In this document: piece after piece, positions 40,985-49,188 of the stretch
Layout: the number at the start of each line of letters is the position of its first letter
Position numbering within the stretch: the first letter of the stretch is position 1
DNA from: CAMAVH01 sp964628235
GTDB lineage: Bacteria; Pseudomonadota; Alphaproteobacteria; SMXQ01
DNA length: 51,505 bases
Reading direction: 5' to 3'
NCBI GenBank assembly: GCA_964628235.1
Contig: CAZVLU010000021.1
Coordinates: 1-51,505, forward strand
The notes under the pieces: model-generated
Told to the model about the DNA's origin: nothing
What the model saw: only the letters and a program-made list of their open reading frames with translations
The model's database searches: none
Translations under genes and position numbers: made by a program

Positions 40985-41296
40985 ATGTCCGTTTATGAAC
41001 TGAACCGCGCCATTCATCATGTCTATGTCGATCGTGACAAGACGATGGCCTTCCGCGACGGCGACCTGTCCGTGCTCGCGCCCTTCGACTTGACCGATGA
41101 AGAGCGCACGGCACTCGTCAATCGCGATTTCCCGAAGCTTTGGGCGCTGCACACGCATCCCGTGCTCCTGTTCCATCTATCGGCGGTGCTGAACCCGCGC
41201 GAGTGGTACATCGACAACGTGGTGCCGAAGATTCAAGGCGTGCCGAACGTCTGGTACGACTATTACCCACATACCGACGCCACCAAGCCGGCTTGA
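40985..41296 (+). CDS. LigA-like small subunit of an aromatic-ring-opening dioxygenase
   Basis: A 103-residue helical protein similar to the alpha subunit of protocatechuate 4,5-dioxygenase (LigA family). Supporting features are the length, the LNRAIHHVYVDRD N-terminus, DLTDEERTALVNRDFPKLWALH and a hydrophobic tail. In LigAB the alpha subunit caps the active site of the iron-bearing beta subunit. The likely beta subunit is encoded at 42159, separated by an ABC permease gene. A GGGGGAAG ribosome site precedes the start. Confidence 0.87.
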   Translation: MSVYELNRAIHHVYVDRDKTMAFRDGDLSVLAPFDLTDEERTALVNRDFPKLWALHTHPVLLFHLSAVLNPREWYIDNVVPKIQGVPNVWYDYYPHTDATKPA

Positions 41297-41306
41297 GGAG
41301 CGCAAG

Positions 41307-42128
41307 ATGAGCAACGCCGGAGAAACTCATTCGCTCCCGCAGCGCCGGCCACACATCGGTCCACGCCTTAGCCACGTCAACATCAACGTCTGGCGCGCGC
41401 TGGTCTTCCTGATTTTCCTCCTCATCTGGTGGGTGATCGCCAAATTCGTCGGCCAAAACTTCGTGCCGACGCCGTGGCAGACTTGGCAAGCCGCCGTCCA
41501 AACCATCGGCGACGGCACCGTGCCGAAGGCCGCCTGGGCGAGCATCCAAGTCTATCTCTCCGGCTACGTGCTGGCGGCGCTGTTCGCCATTCCGTTCGGC
41601 CTGCTGATGGGCGGTTTCCGCGTCTTCGGCTCGGCGCTAGAAATCTACGTCGATGCCTTGGCCGCAACGCCGCGCGTCTCCTTCATACCCCTGATCATCG
41701 TCTTCCTCGGCCTCGGCTACGAAGCCAAGATCGTCGTCGTGTTCCTCGGCGCTGTCATGCCGATCCTGATCAACACCTATGCCGGCGTCCTCAACAGCGA
41801 CGGCGAATTGATCGAGATGGCGCGTTCGGCCGGAGCCTCGGAAACGCAAATCTTCCGCACCATCATGCTGCCGGGCGCGTTGCCCTACATCACCGCGGGC
41901 CTTCGCGTCGGCGCATCGCTTGCCCTCATCAACACTGTCGTCGCAGAGCTATACACCGCTGTCCAAGGACTCGGCGGACTGCTGTCGATTTACGGCAATA
42001 CCTTCCGCATGGCGCCTTACTTCGTCGTCGTCTTCTGCCTCGCCATCATGGGCGTCACCGTCATGCAGTCGCTCAAGGTGCTGGAGCGCCGCATGGCCCG
42101 CTGGCGCTACAACAGCGATCGCACGTAA
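41307..42128 (+). CDS. ABC transporter permease (SsuC/TauC type)
   Basis: A 273-residue permease with six membrane segments and the ATPase-contact loop DGELIEMARSAGASETQIFRTIMLPG, split at about residues 165-190. GAGGAG seven bases before the ATG. It is inserted between the LigA-like and LigB-like genes and works with the binding protein at 43082 and ATPase at 44156, importing the substrate or a precursor of the dioxygenase. Confidence 0.93.
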   Translation: MSNAGETHSLPQRRPHIGPRLSHVNINVWRALVFLIFLLIWWVIAKFVGQNFVPTPWQTWQAAVQTIGDGTVPKAAWASIQVYLSGYVLAALFAIPFGLLMGGFRVFGSALEIYVDALAATPRVSFIPLIIVFLGLGYEAKIVVVFLGAVMPILINTYAGVLNSDGELIEMARSAGASETQIFRTIMLPGALPYITAGLRVGASLALINTVVAELYTAVQGLGGLLSIYGNTFRMAPYFVVVFCLAIMGVTVMQSLKVLERRMARWRYNSDRT

Positions 42129-42158
42129 CGGGCGACGACACACTTCGGAGTACCAACA

Positions 42159-42992
42159 ATGGCTAAAATCGTTTCCGTCATCGCCTCGACCCACAATCCG
42201 CGCATCTTCTGGAACCGCGACCAGGCCGACAAGGCCGACCTGGAGACGCTCTACGCGGCTTTCGCCGACGTGCGCAAGATGCTGGCCGAGACCAAGCCCG
42301 ACATGATCGTCGCGGTGGCAAACGACCATCTCGACAACTTCTTCCTCGACAACATGCCGACCTTCTCGGTCGGCATCGCGCCGACCGCCGAGGGCCCGTT
42401 TTGGTACGAATCCGAGATCATGTTCCTGCCGAGCTACAAGGCCAAGGTGCATGAGGACTTCGCCGGATATCTGCTGCGCGAAGGCGTCGAGCAGGGCATC
42501 CAATTCTCGCAGGTCCGCGAATTCAAGATCGACCATGCCTTCACCGTGCCGCTGTCCTTCGTCCGCCCGGAAGAAGACCTGCCGATGGTCCCGGTGATGA
42601 CCAACGCCTTCGGTTATCCGATCGCGACCAACCAGCGTTGGTACGAACTTGGCCAATTCATCCGCCGCTCGATCGAAGCCTGGCCGGGCAACGAACGCGT
42701 CGCCGTGATCGGCTCGTTCAACCTCACCGTGGAAGTCGGCGGCCCGAAGATGGGCAAGTACAACATGGACTTCACGCGCTGGATGATCGAGCAGATGAAG
42801 AATGGCAACCGTGACGAAATTCTTAAGACGCTGACAGTGCCTCGCCTCATCGAAGAGGGAAATTCGACGGCCGAGTTCCTCAACTATGTCACCGTGCTGG
42901 GCGTCGTCGAGGAGACCAAACCCACATTCATTCAGCATAAGCCCGTCAAGGGCGTCGGCATGTGCCCGGTCGCATTCTGGGACATGCAGTAA
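42159..42992 (+). CDS. LigB-type extradiol dioxygenase catalytic subunit, variant
   Basis: A 277-residue protein of the LigB/type II extradiol dioxygenase family. Iron ligands would be H12 in STHNPRI, H57 in ANDHLDN and E239 in GNSTAEFLNYV, with second-sphere H126 in KIDHAFTVPL. In LigB a further catalytic His sits in a GGLSHQ motif; the matching stretch here is SFNLTVEVGG, with Val at that place. Known enzymes of the family open protocatechuate, gallate or similar diols. Clear LigA partner upstream. The substrate is unknown and activity may differ from classical ring opening. Confidence 0.87.
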   Translation: MAKIVSVIASTHNPRIFWNRDQADKADLETLYAAFADVRKMLAETKPDMIVAVANDHLDNFFLDNMPTFSVGIAPTAEGPFWYESEIMFLPSYKAKVHEDFAGYLLREGVEQGIQFSQVREFKIDHAFTVPLSFVRPEEDLPMVPVMTNAFGYPIATNQRWYELGQFIRRSIEAWPGNERVAVIGSFNLTVEVGGPKMGKYNMDFTRWMIEQMKNGNRDEILKTLTVPRLIEEGNSTAEFLNYVTVLGVVEETKPTFIQHKPVKGVGMCPVAFWDMQ

Positions 42993-43081
42993 GCCTTCCT
43001 CAGCCTAAAGCCACCGCTCGTCCCCCCAGATCGGCGGCATCATCACTCTCGATACAACCTTTCGCAAAAGGAGTTAGAGCT

Positions 43082-44113
43082 ATGATCGGATCGAAACTGG
43101 GTAAATTGAGCATTGCCGCTGTGCTGTTGGCCAGCGCCGCCGTCTTCGCTACGCCAGCCCATGCGGCCTTCAAGATCATCGTGACGCATCTCGAGCCGCC
43201 CCTGGTGCCGAACTCGGTCATCGATCTGGCCTTGCAACTCGGCTACTACAAAAAGGCCGGCGTCGACGTCGAGATCGTCCGCGTCCAGCAGACCCCGTCC
43301 GCCGTCGCCGCGCTGCGTTCAGGGCAGGGCGATATGGCCAACATCGGCTTCGGCGACGCCGTGCAGCTTATCGCGCGCGGGCAGATGGATTTGAAAGGCG
43401 TGATCTCGCCCGACAAGGCGCTGCCATTCATCATCGCCGCCAAGAAAGATATCACCTCGCCCAAGCAGCTCGAAGGCAAGACCTTCGGCGTCAGCCGCGT
43501 CGGCGCAGTCGATTACTCTCTGACTCGTACGGTGCTGACCAAGCTCGGCGTCGCCGTCGACAAGATGGAATATCTCGCCGTCGGCCAGCCGCCGGTGCGC
43601 GCCACTTCGCTCGCCGCTGGCCGCGTCGACGCCACCACGATCTCGATCGGCGTGTGGACCAGCATTCCGGACAAGAGCGCGCTCAACATTCTCGTCAGCC
43701 AGGCCGACTACTACAAAGGCGCGCCGCTCATCAGCAAGCTTAACGTCGTGACGGCCAGCGTCGCCAAAAGCAAATCGCGGGAAATCGAAGGCGTCGTCCG
43801 CGCCATCATGATGGCTTCTCGCGACTTCGCGAAGAACCCCAAGCTGTGGGTCGACGGCATGGCCACCGCGCTGCCGAGCGTCGATCGCGCCACGCTCGAA
43901 TACCTCGCCGAGGCCTACAAAGAGAACTGGGACGTCAACGGCGGCCTCAACATCAGCGAAGCTATCAACACGACCGACGATCTCTACACCAGCAACGACG
44001 ACTTCAAAGGGTTGAAGCGCGTCGAGCCGGCGGCTTGGATCGACACCTCGTATATCGACAAGGTCATCAAAGAAGCCGGCGCGTTCCCCGGTATCGATCC
44101 GACCGGTCGCTAG
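43082..44113 (+). CDS. NMT1-like ABC substrate-binding protein
   Basis: A 343-residue binding protein with a signal peptide of 28 residues ending PAHAAF. The mature N-terminus and YYKKAGVDVEIVRVQ, GQGDMANIGFGDAVQLIARG fit the NitT/TauT/SsuA type. AAGGAG nine bases before the ATG fixes the start at 43082. It belongs to the importer encoded by the genes on both sides and should bind the aromatic or related anion used by the operon. Confidence 0.93.
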   Translation: MIGSKLGKLSIAAVLLASAAVFATPAHAAFKIIVTHLEPPLVPNSVIDLALQLGYYKKAGVDVEIVRVQQTPSAVAALRSGQGDMANIGFGDAVQLIARGQMDLKGVISPDKALPFIIAAKKDITSPKQLEGKTFGVSRVGAVDYSLTRTVLTKLGVAVDKMEYLAVGQPPVRATSLAAGRVDATTISIGVWTSIPDKSALNILVSQADYYKGAPLISKLNVVTASVAKSKSREIEGVVRAIMMASRDFAKNPKLWVDGMATALPSVDRATLEYLAEAYKENWDVNGGLNISEAINTTDDLYTSNDDFKGLKRVEPAAWIDTSYIDKVIKEAGAFPGIDPTGR

Positions 44114-44155
44114 TCGCCTCGTAGCCGGCAGCACGCCTTACCGAACAGGAGCGTC

Positions 44156-45040
44156 ATGTCCTCGACTTCTAACGTCCAGTCCTTGCCTGCGGCAACGTCC
44201 GCGACCGAGGAGCCTGCGATCACGATCCGCAACATCACCAAGATGTTCAAGCGGCACAAATCGCACGAAGGCATCGTCGCGCTGCGTGACGTCTCGCTCG
44301 ATATCGGCAAGAACAAGTTCGTCAGCCTTGTCGGCCCGTCCGGCTGCGGCAAGACCACCTTGCTCCGCATGCTGAACGGGCTGATCCGGCCCGACGAAGG
44401 GGAAATCCTCGTTAACGGCAAGCCGCCGATGCCCGGCACACATATGGGCTTCGTCTTTCAGTCGTTCCGACTTCTGCCCTGGCGGACCGTGCACGAAAAC
44501 GTCGCCTATCCGCTCCAGCTCAACGGCATGGACAAAGCTGAGATTCACGAACGCGTCATGCGCTATCTCGATATGGTCGGCTTGCGCAAGTTCGCCGAAT
44601 CCTACCCGACGGAATTGTCGGGCGGCATGAAGCAACGCGTGGCGCTCGCCCGCGCCTTGGTCGCTGAGCCGGACATCCTGCTGATGGACGAGCCGTTTGC
44701 GGCGCTCGACGCCCAGACGCGCGAATTCATGCAATTCGAGTTGATGAAAATCTGGCATCAACGCAAAGCGGTGGTCGTTTTCGTCACCCATAGCGTCGAC
44801 GAAGCCGTGCTGCTGTCTGACGAGATCGTCATGCTGCGTCCGCGCCCGGGTCAGGTTTCCGAGGTCCTCACGGTCGATCTGCCGCACCCGCGATGGGACT
44901 ATGACGCCCGCGCCCGGCCAGAGTTCGTCGAACTGCGCCGTCATCTATGGGAAAGCATCAAAGAGATGGTCGCCGCCGATCCGCAGTCGGAATTCTTCCA
45001 ACGCGACGGCAAGACCGAGCGTTCCGCCGCGGAAGATTGA
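44156..45040 (+). CDS. ABC transporter ATP-binding protein (SsuB/TauB type)
   Basis: A 294-residue ATPase with Walker A GPSGCGKTT, Q-loop VFQSFRLLPW, signature LSGGMKQR, Walker B ILLMDEPFAALD and H-loop VTHSVDEA. A 40-residue polar N-terminal extension precedes the domain. A CAGGAG ribosome site is present. It is the last gene of the LigA-permease-LigB-binding protein-ATPase operon, which ends in a strong terminator. Confidence 0.94.
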   Translation: MSSTSNVQSLPAATSATEEPAITIRNITKMFKRHKSHEGIVALRDVSLDIGKNKFVSLVGPSGCGKTTLLRMLNGLIRPDEGEILVNGKPPMPGTHMGFVFQSFRLLPWRTVHENVAYPLQLNGMDKAEIHERVMRYLDMVGLRKFAESYPTELSGGMKQRVALARALVAEPDILLMDEPFAALDAQTREFMQFELMKIWHQRKAVVVFVTHSVDEAVLLSDEIVMLRPRPGQVSEVLTVDLPHPRWDYDARARPEFVELRRHLWESIKEMVAADPQSEFFQRDGKTERSAAED

Positions 45041-45070
45041 CCGTTCGCTTAAATCGTCGCGTTTCGCCTT

Positions 45071-45106
45071 ACGGGCCGGCCAGCGGATAGCTGGCCGGCC
45101 CGTTTT
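45071..45106 (+). terminator. Strong terminator of the ring-cleavage/ABC operon
   Basis: A perfect 14 bp GC-rich stem (45071-45084 with 45090-45103) and 5-base loop GGATA, followed by TTTC. It lies 31 bp after the ATPase stop, closing the operon. Confidence 0.88.
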
Positions 45107-45231
45107 CATACGCAGGTTCCCCAACCAGCGTTGGAGATCACGCGAGGGCCATGACAGGGGCGGGAAGGTGCCTTATTCTCTCGCCTGCGTCTGACGGCTT
45201 TGCTCAAGCGATCGACTATGGGGGGACTTTG

Positions 45232-46311
45232 ATGAGGCCGCTAGCTGCTGGCGCGCTCGCTTGCGTCGCGATTCTCACGTTACTTTTCACTGTGCAGAAC
45301 GCCCAGGCTGGTTCGGTCGAGAGCGTCGCGCAGTTGCGCGGCCCGGAGCGTCAATCCGCCCTCGAAGCCGGCGCGCGCCATGAGGGCGTCGTGGTCTGGA
45401 GCGGCAGCGTCGGCGACGACATGCGGGCGGCCCTGAGCAAAGCCTTCACAGCGAAATATCCCTTCTTGCGGGTCGAAGGGCAACGTCTCGGCGTCACCCA
45501 ATCCTTGCAGCGCGCCATAGCCGAACGAAGCGGCAAGACGCCGGCACGCACCGATCTCCTCGCCGGCAATGTTCTCGTTCCCTTGCGCAAGGCGGAGTTG
45601 GCGCAAGCCTTCCGCTCGCCTTTGGTTGATGCCCTGCCGAAGGAATTTCAGGAGCCGAACGGTCTATCGGCGCCATACCGCTTCGCCTATTACGGCATTG
45701 CCTATAACACCGCTCTAGTGAACGCCGCCGACGCGCCGCGCAATTACGAAGACCTGCTCGACCCCAAATGGCGCGGCAAGATCGTCTGGAACAACGGCTT
45801 GGAAAGCGGCGCGCCGGTCCTCATCACCTATTTCCGCCGATTGTGGGGCGAGGACCGCGCCGGACGCTTCCTGCAGCGGCTCGCCCAGCAGATCGTCCGC
45901 ACCGAGCTCGGCACGCCGCGCGAGACGCTCGACGGCGTGGTCAACGGCAAGAGCTATGTCATGCTCGGCGCATCGCTGCATCAGGTGGCCGCGCTGCGAG
46001 CCGCCGGCGCCTCCGTCGACGCCACCATGCAAGACCCTGTGTTGGCCCGCGACAACCACCTCGTCCTGTTGAAAAGCGCGCCGCATCCCCATGCGGCGAT
46101 GCTGTTTGTCGATTTCCTGCTCGACCGCGAGGCGCAGGAAATCCTGCGCGGCGATCAATATTACCCGGCCAACCCCGACGTGGATCCGCCGGAGGTGATG
46201 ATGCCTTACGACCCGCTGCGGCGCGGCCTCAAGCAATTTACGGCCGATGACTCCCTGCTGGCGCAAGAACGCGACCGCTCGATCTCGCTGCTACGCGAAT
46301 ATTTCCGCTAG
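45232..46311 (+). CDS. Periplasmic extracellular solute-binding protein (PotD/Fe-type)
   Basis: A 359-residue protein with an N-terminal signal peptide (1-25, ending AQAG) and the type II binding-protein fold: GVVVWSGSVGDDMRAALSKAFTAKYP split near residues 50-75, YYGIAYNTALV, and the hinge-region DLLDPKWRGKIVW. It looks like binding proteins of iron, polyamine or small-organic ABC importers. No permease or ATPase adjoins. The ATG at 45232 has GGGGGGA before it, while an upstream ATG (45151) would place the signal peptide internally. Confidence 0.87.
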   Translation: MRPLAAGALACVAILTLLFTVQNAQAGSVESVAQLRGPERQSALEAGARHEGVVVWSGSVGDDMRAALSKAFTAKYPFLRVEGQRLGVTQSLQRAIAERSGKTPARTDLLAGNVLVPLRKAELAQAFRSPLVDALPKEFQEPNGLSAPYRFAYYGIAYNTALVNAADAPRNYEDLLDPKWRGKIVWNNGLESGAPVLITYFRRLWGEDRAGRFLQRLAQQIVRTELGTPRETLDGVVNGKSYVMLGASLHQVAALRAAGASVDATMQDPVLARDNHLVLLKSAPHPHAAMLFVDFLLDREAQEILRGDQYYPANPDVDPPEVMMPYDPLRRGLKQFTADDSLLAQERDRSISLLREYFR

Positions 46312-46324
46312 TCTGAGCCGATTC

Positions 46325-47023
46325 ATGATCCACACTGAACCCCTGCATTGGTTTCATGACGGAAAATCAACAGAGTTCTTCAGTCTGACGGGCGAGGGAT
46401 CGGCCGCCTTGCCCCCACTCGAACAACTTGCGGCGCTCATCGATGCTTTCGCCGCAGCGCTCGCCGCCCAGCAATTGACGCTCGAAAATGTCGTCCACCA
46501 GCGCATTTGGCTGCGCGACCGCGATTTGCGTGACAGCATCGACGGTCCACGCCGTGCGATGCTAGGAGGCGCGCGCCGTGCCGCCAGCTCGAGCTTCTTC
46601 TCGACGTCGCGGTTTCGCGCCGGCGGCGCTGTCGCGCTCGATCTCTTGGCGCAACGGCCTGTCGCCGGCGGCGCGCGCCGCATCGTCGATTTTACGCCGC
46701 CTCGACGCTACGCCTGGTACCTGATGCAGGACGGCTGGCAGCATTTCTCGGGCATGGCCGAGCCCGGCGAGACCCTCGCCGAACAGTTCGACTCCGCCTG
46801 CGGTGAGATCGAACGCGGCCTCACTGCCGAAGGGCGTGGGTGGGCGGCTGTGACGAAGGTGCGGCTGTTTCTCGAGCGCGGGCAGGGCGAAGAAGGCTGG
46901 CTGCGAGACATGTTCCACAAGCGTGCCGGACTTGCCGCCGACAATATCGCGTTCGACTGGGTCGATAGCCTGGCTTCGACCAACAAGCATCTCGAAATCG
47001 AAGCGGTGGCAAGGCCGCAATGA
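46325..47023 (+). CDS. Tandem RidA/YjgF-like protein
   Basis: A 232-residue protein that appears to be two RidA-like halves (about 1-110 and 125-232). The first half has LENVVHQRIWLRDRDLR and the second VTKVRLFLERG..., the helix-strand pair of the family; both end with a VALDLLA or LEIEAVA strand. RidA proteins deaminate reactive enamine/imine intermediates or act in catabolic pathways. The arginine used by classic RidA is not evident at its usual place. The start at 46325 is the first ATG with the domain start. Confidence 0.7.
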   Translation: MIHTEPLHWFHDGKSTEFFSLTGEGSAALPPLEQLAALIDAFAAALAAQQLTLENVVHQRIWLRDRDLRDSIDGPRRAMLGGARRAASSSFFSTSRFRAGGAVALDLLAQRPVAGGARRIVDFTPPRRYAWYLMQDGWQHFSGMAEPGETLAEQFDSACGEIERGLTAEGRGWAAVTKVRLFLERGQGEEGWLRDMFHKRAGLAADNIAFDWVDSLASTNKHLEIEAVARPQ

Positions 47024-47025
47024 AG

Positions 47026-47061
47026 AACGGCGGCGCCTTTCGGACACCGCCGTTGTCTTTT
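47026..47061 (+). terminator. Terminator between convergent genes
   Basis: Eight-base stem AACGGCGG (47026-47033) with CCGCCGTT (47047-47054), followed by GTCTTTTC. It begins 3 bp after the RidA-like stop and may also stop transcription from the convergent DUF2848 gene. Confidence 0.65.
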
Positions 47062-47075
47062 CATCGTCGAAAGGC

Positions 47076-47774
47076 TCAACCCTCGATCGGCAAGACCTTC
47101 GTCATATAGCGATGGCTGATCTTGCGCTTCAGCACCGGATCTTCCAGTTCGAAGACGAAGCCTTCCGCCGGGCGAATGCCGCCCTTGGCGGGCAGGGTGC
47201 CGCAATACATCGCCGTATTGACAGGCAACGCCTTGTTTTTGGCGATGGTGCAATTGGCGATCAGGTCGAGCGGCGGCAACATCGCCGTCACCGGGCCCTC
47301 TTGGTACAGCACGTCCTTGCCGCCCTCGATGGCGTAAGAGCGCAGGATGATCTGCTCCCAATGGTCGGCGACATCCTCGAACTTCCACAACGTCTTCGCC
47401 ACCGGATGCGGGCAGGCCGCCTTGGACCAGGTGACGCCGATGGTCTCCAGCTTGCGGTCGGTATGGTCGGAGCCGACGCCGACCCACAGGCCGTCCGCTA
47501 GGCTGAACATCATGAATTCGACCTCGCCGCTGCTGTCGGGGCCGGCGACTTCGATCGAGTCGGCCGTGGTCAGCATCATGGCGGCGGCGCGGTAATAGAT
47601 CGGCGTCGTCTTAGGGCGCGCCACGCCGAGCTTCTCCAGTTCCTCGATATGGGCCTCCATCGCCGCCTTGTTGCGCCCCGTCCAACCCGCGATCACGAGC
47701 TGGTCGATCTGGACATCGCGGCTTTCGCTGCCGGATTTGCCTTCGAGGGTCAGGGATAGGCGGACGCTGCTCAT
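47076..47774 (-). CDS. DUF2848 family protein
   Basis: A 232-residue soluble protein of DUF2848. Conserved stretches are DQLVIAGWTGRNKAAMEAHI, ELEKLGVARPKTTPIYYR, GSDHTDRK, and NTAMYCGTLPAKGGIRP near the C-terminus. The last segment looks like the GTPxG turn of fumarylacetoacetate hydrolase-fold enzymes, so hydrolysis of a ring-opened product is possible but unproven. It has a GGAG ribosome site and diverges from the MarR regulator; a long inverted repeat lies between them. Confidence 0.85.
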   Translation of the reverse strand: MSSVRLSLTLEGKSGSESRDVQIDQLVIAGWTGRNKAAMEAHIEELEKLGVARPKTTPIYYRAAAMMLTTADSIEVAGPDSSGEVEFMMFSLADGLWVGVGSDHTDRKLETIGVTWSKAACPHPVAKTLWKFEDVADHWEQIILRSYAIEGGKDVLYQEGPVTAMLPPLDLIANCTIAKNKALPVNTAMYCGTLPAKGGIRPAEGFVFELEDPVLKRKISHRYMTKVLPIEG

Positions 47775-47890
47775 AAATTTCTCCAGTTTTTCAATTCGCT
47801 ATAGGATTTTCTTAACTAACGACGAGGCTGGGGGAGACGCCGGCGATCCGTGAGTTAGGCCGCCTTTGGCGTCGTTGACAAGCCGTGCCG

Positions 47891-47926
47891 GATAGCTTTA
47901 ACATATTGCTAAATTTCAAAGCTATC
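47891..47926. promoter_or_regulatory. Inverted repeat, candidate MarR operator
   Basis: GATAGCTTT (47891-47899) and its exact reverse complement AAAGCTATC (47918-47926) are separated by 18 AT-rich bases, in the only intergenic space between the divergent DUF2848 and marR genes. Its end is 38 bp before the marR ATG. Confidence 0.55.
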
Positions 47927-47963
47927 TTGACCTGCAACACAGGCGAGGCCTCGGGGATCGGAT

Positions 47964-48581
47964 ATGGACATCGGCAACAGCCGCCGCGCAGTGAAATCGG
48001 GCACCCTGAATAAGGGTACCGAAGCGCGCCCGCCTTTGACCGTGTCGCGCCCCGATCTGCTGACTGACGGCGCCGACGGCGACTTCCGCCAATTGGTCCA
48101 TCGTCTGCTCGCCTTTTCGGCCCGCCTGGAAACCTGCCGCTCCGGTTTTGGCGCATTGCTCGACCTCACCGGCGTACAGTATACCGCGCTCATCTCGATC
48201 GCCCATCTCGAGGGCGATGACGGCGTTGGGGTGAAAACCGTGGCCGACCATCTCGGCCTGTCCGGCTCCTTCCTCACCATCGTCTCCGGCCAGCTCGCCA
48301 AACGCGGCTTGGTCGAGAAAAGCACCAATCCGCAGGACCGCCGCCGCGTCCACCTCCGCATTACCGACAAGGGCCGCGAGTTGCTCGAGGGCCTCGCGCC
48401 GATCCAACGCGACGTCAACGACCTGCTGTTCCAGCCGCTCGACGCCAAACGCTTTCGCGCCCTCAACGACATTTTCGCCGATCTGATTAAGGCTGCCGAC
48501 GAAGCGACCGCGCTGATCAGCTATTACAGCCAGAGCGGCGCCGACGCCGCCCGCGCGCCCAAAGCGCGCCTGCGCGGGTGA
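47964..48581 (+). CDS. MarR-family transcriptional regulator
   Basis: A 205-residue regulator with the MarR winged helix: LTGVQYTALISIAHLEG, VKTVADHLGLSGSFLTIVSG (recognition helix) and the DRRRVHLRITDKGREL wing. A 35-residue polar N-terminal extension precedes it. It overlaps the flavin reductase by 4 bp if the GTG at 48578 is used, or lies 8 bp before the chosen ATG. MarR proteins next to HpaB-type monooxygenases usually respond to the aromatic substrate. Confidence 0.92.
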   Translation: MDIGNSRRAVKSGTLNKGTEARPPLTVSRPDLLTDGADGDFRQLVHRLLAFSARLETCRSGFGALLDLTGVQYTALISIAHLEGDDGVGVKTVADHLGLSGSFLTIVSGQLAKRGLVEKSTNPQDRRRVHLRITDKGRELLEGLAPIQRDVNDLLFQPLDAKRFRALNDIFADLIKAADEATALISYYSQSGADAARAPKARLRG

Positions 48582-48589
48582 GGGCAGCC

Positions 48590-49111
48590 ATGGCCGACGA
48601 CGTGAACAACGATTTCGATCCGATGGCCTTCCGCCGCGCGCTCGGCGAGTATGTCACCGGCGTGACCGTCATCACCGCCGAGGGCGGCAACGGCGAGCGC
48701 ATCGGCATGACGATGAACTCGTTCAACTCGGTCTCGCTCGATCCGCCACTGGTGCTGTTCAGCGTCGCGCGCCAGGCGCTCAGCCTGCCGGCGCTCGAAA
48801 GCGCCAAGGGTTTCGCCGTCAACGTGCTGAGCCAAGGCCAGCAGGACATCTCCGGCCGCTTCGCCAAGTCGCAGACCGACAAGTGGGCCGACGTCGCCTG
48901 GACGCCGGGCTACATGAACGCGCCGCTCCTCGCCGGCGCTCAGGCCCATTTCGAATGCGCCCCTTACGCCACCTACGACGGCGGCGACCACGTGATCTTC
49001 GTCGTGCGCGTCGTGCGCTTCACAACGCAGCCGAAAAACGAGCCTCTCGCCTTTTTCCGCGGCCGCTACTCCGTCGTCGGCGACGAGAGCGCGCGGCGCG
49101 GCGTGGCTTGA
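48590..49111 (+). CDS. Flavin reductase (HpaC-like)
   Basis: A 173-residue flavin reductase of the HpaC/FMN-binding split-barrel family. It starts with DPMAFRRALGEYVTGVTVIT, then MNSFNSVSLDPPLVLFS, and has a C-terminal YSVVG. These proteins make reduced flavin with NAD(P)H for a separate monooxygenase; the HpaB-type partner is the next gene, 77 bp downstream. GAGG six bases before the ATG at 48590 supports this start. Confidence 0.93.
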   Translation: MADDVNNDFDPMAFRRALGEYVTGVTVITAEGGNGERIGMTMNSFNSVSLDPPLVLFSVARQALSLPALESAKGFAVNVLSQGQQDISGRFAKSQTDKWADVAWTPGYMNAPLLAGAQAHFECAPYATYDGGDHVIFVVRVVRFTTQPKNEPLAFFRGRYSVVGDESARRGVA

Positions 49112-49188
49112 TCCGAAGAATGCGCGTTACGTAAGCTTTCTTACCGAATACTCGTTAACCGACGTCCAACGTCCAAGGAAACAAAGCG

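Noticed and set aside
42962..43081. Longer form of the binding protein starting inside the LigB-like gene
   Set aside because: The ATG at 43082 follows an AAGGAG site and starts a proper signal peptide; the upstream extension would bury it.
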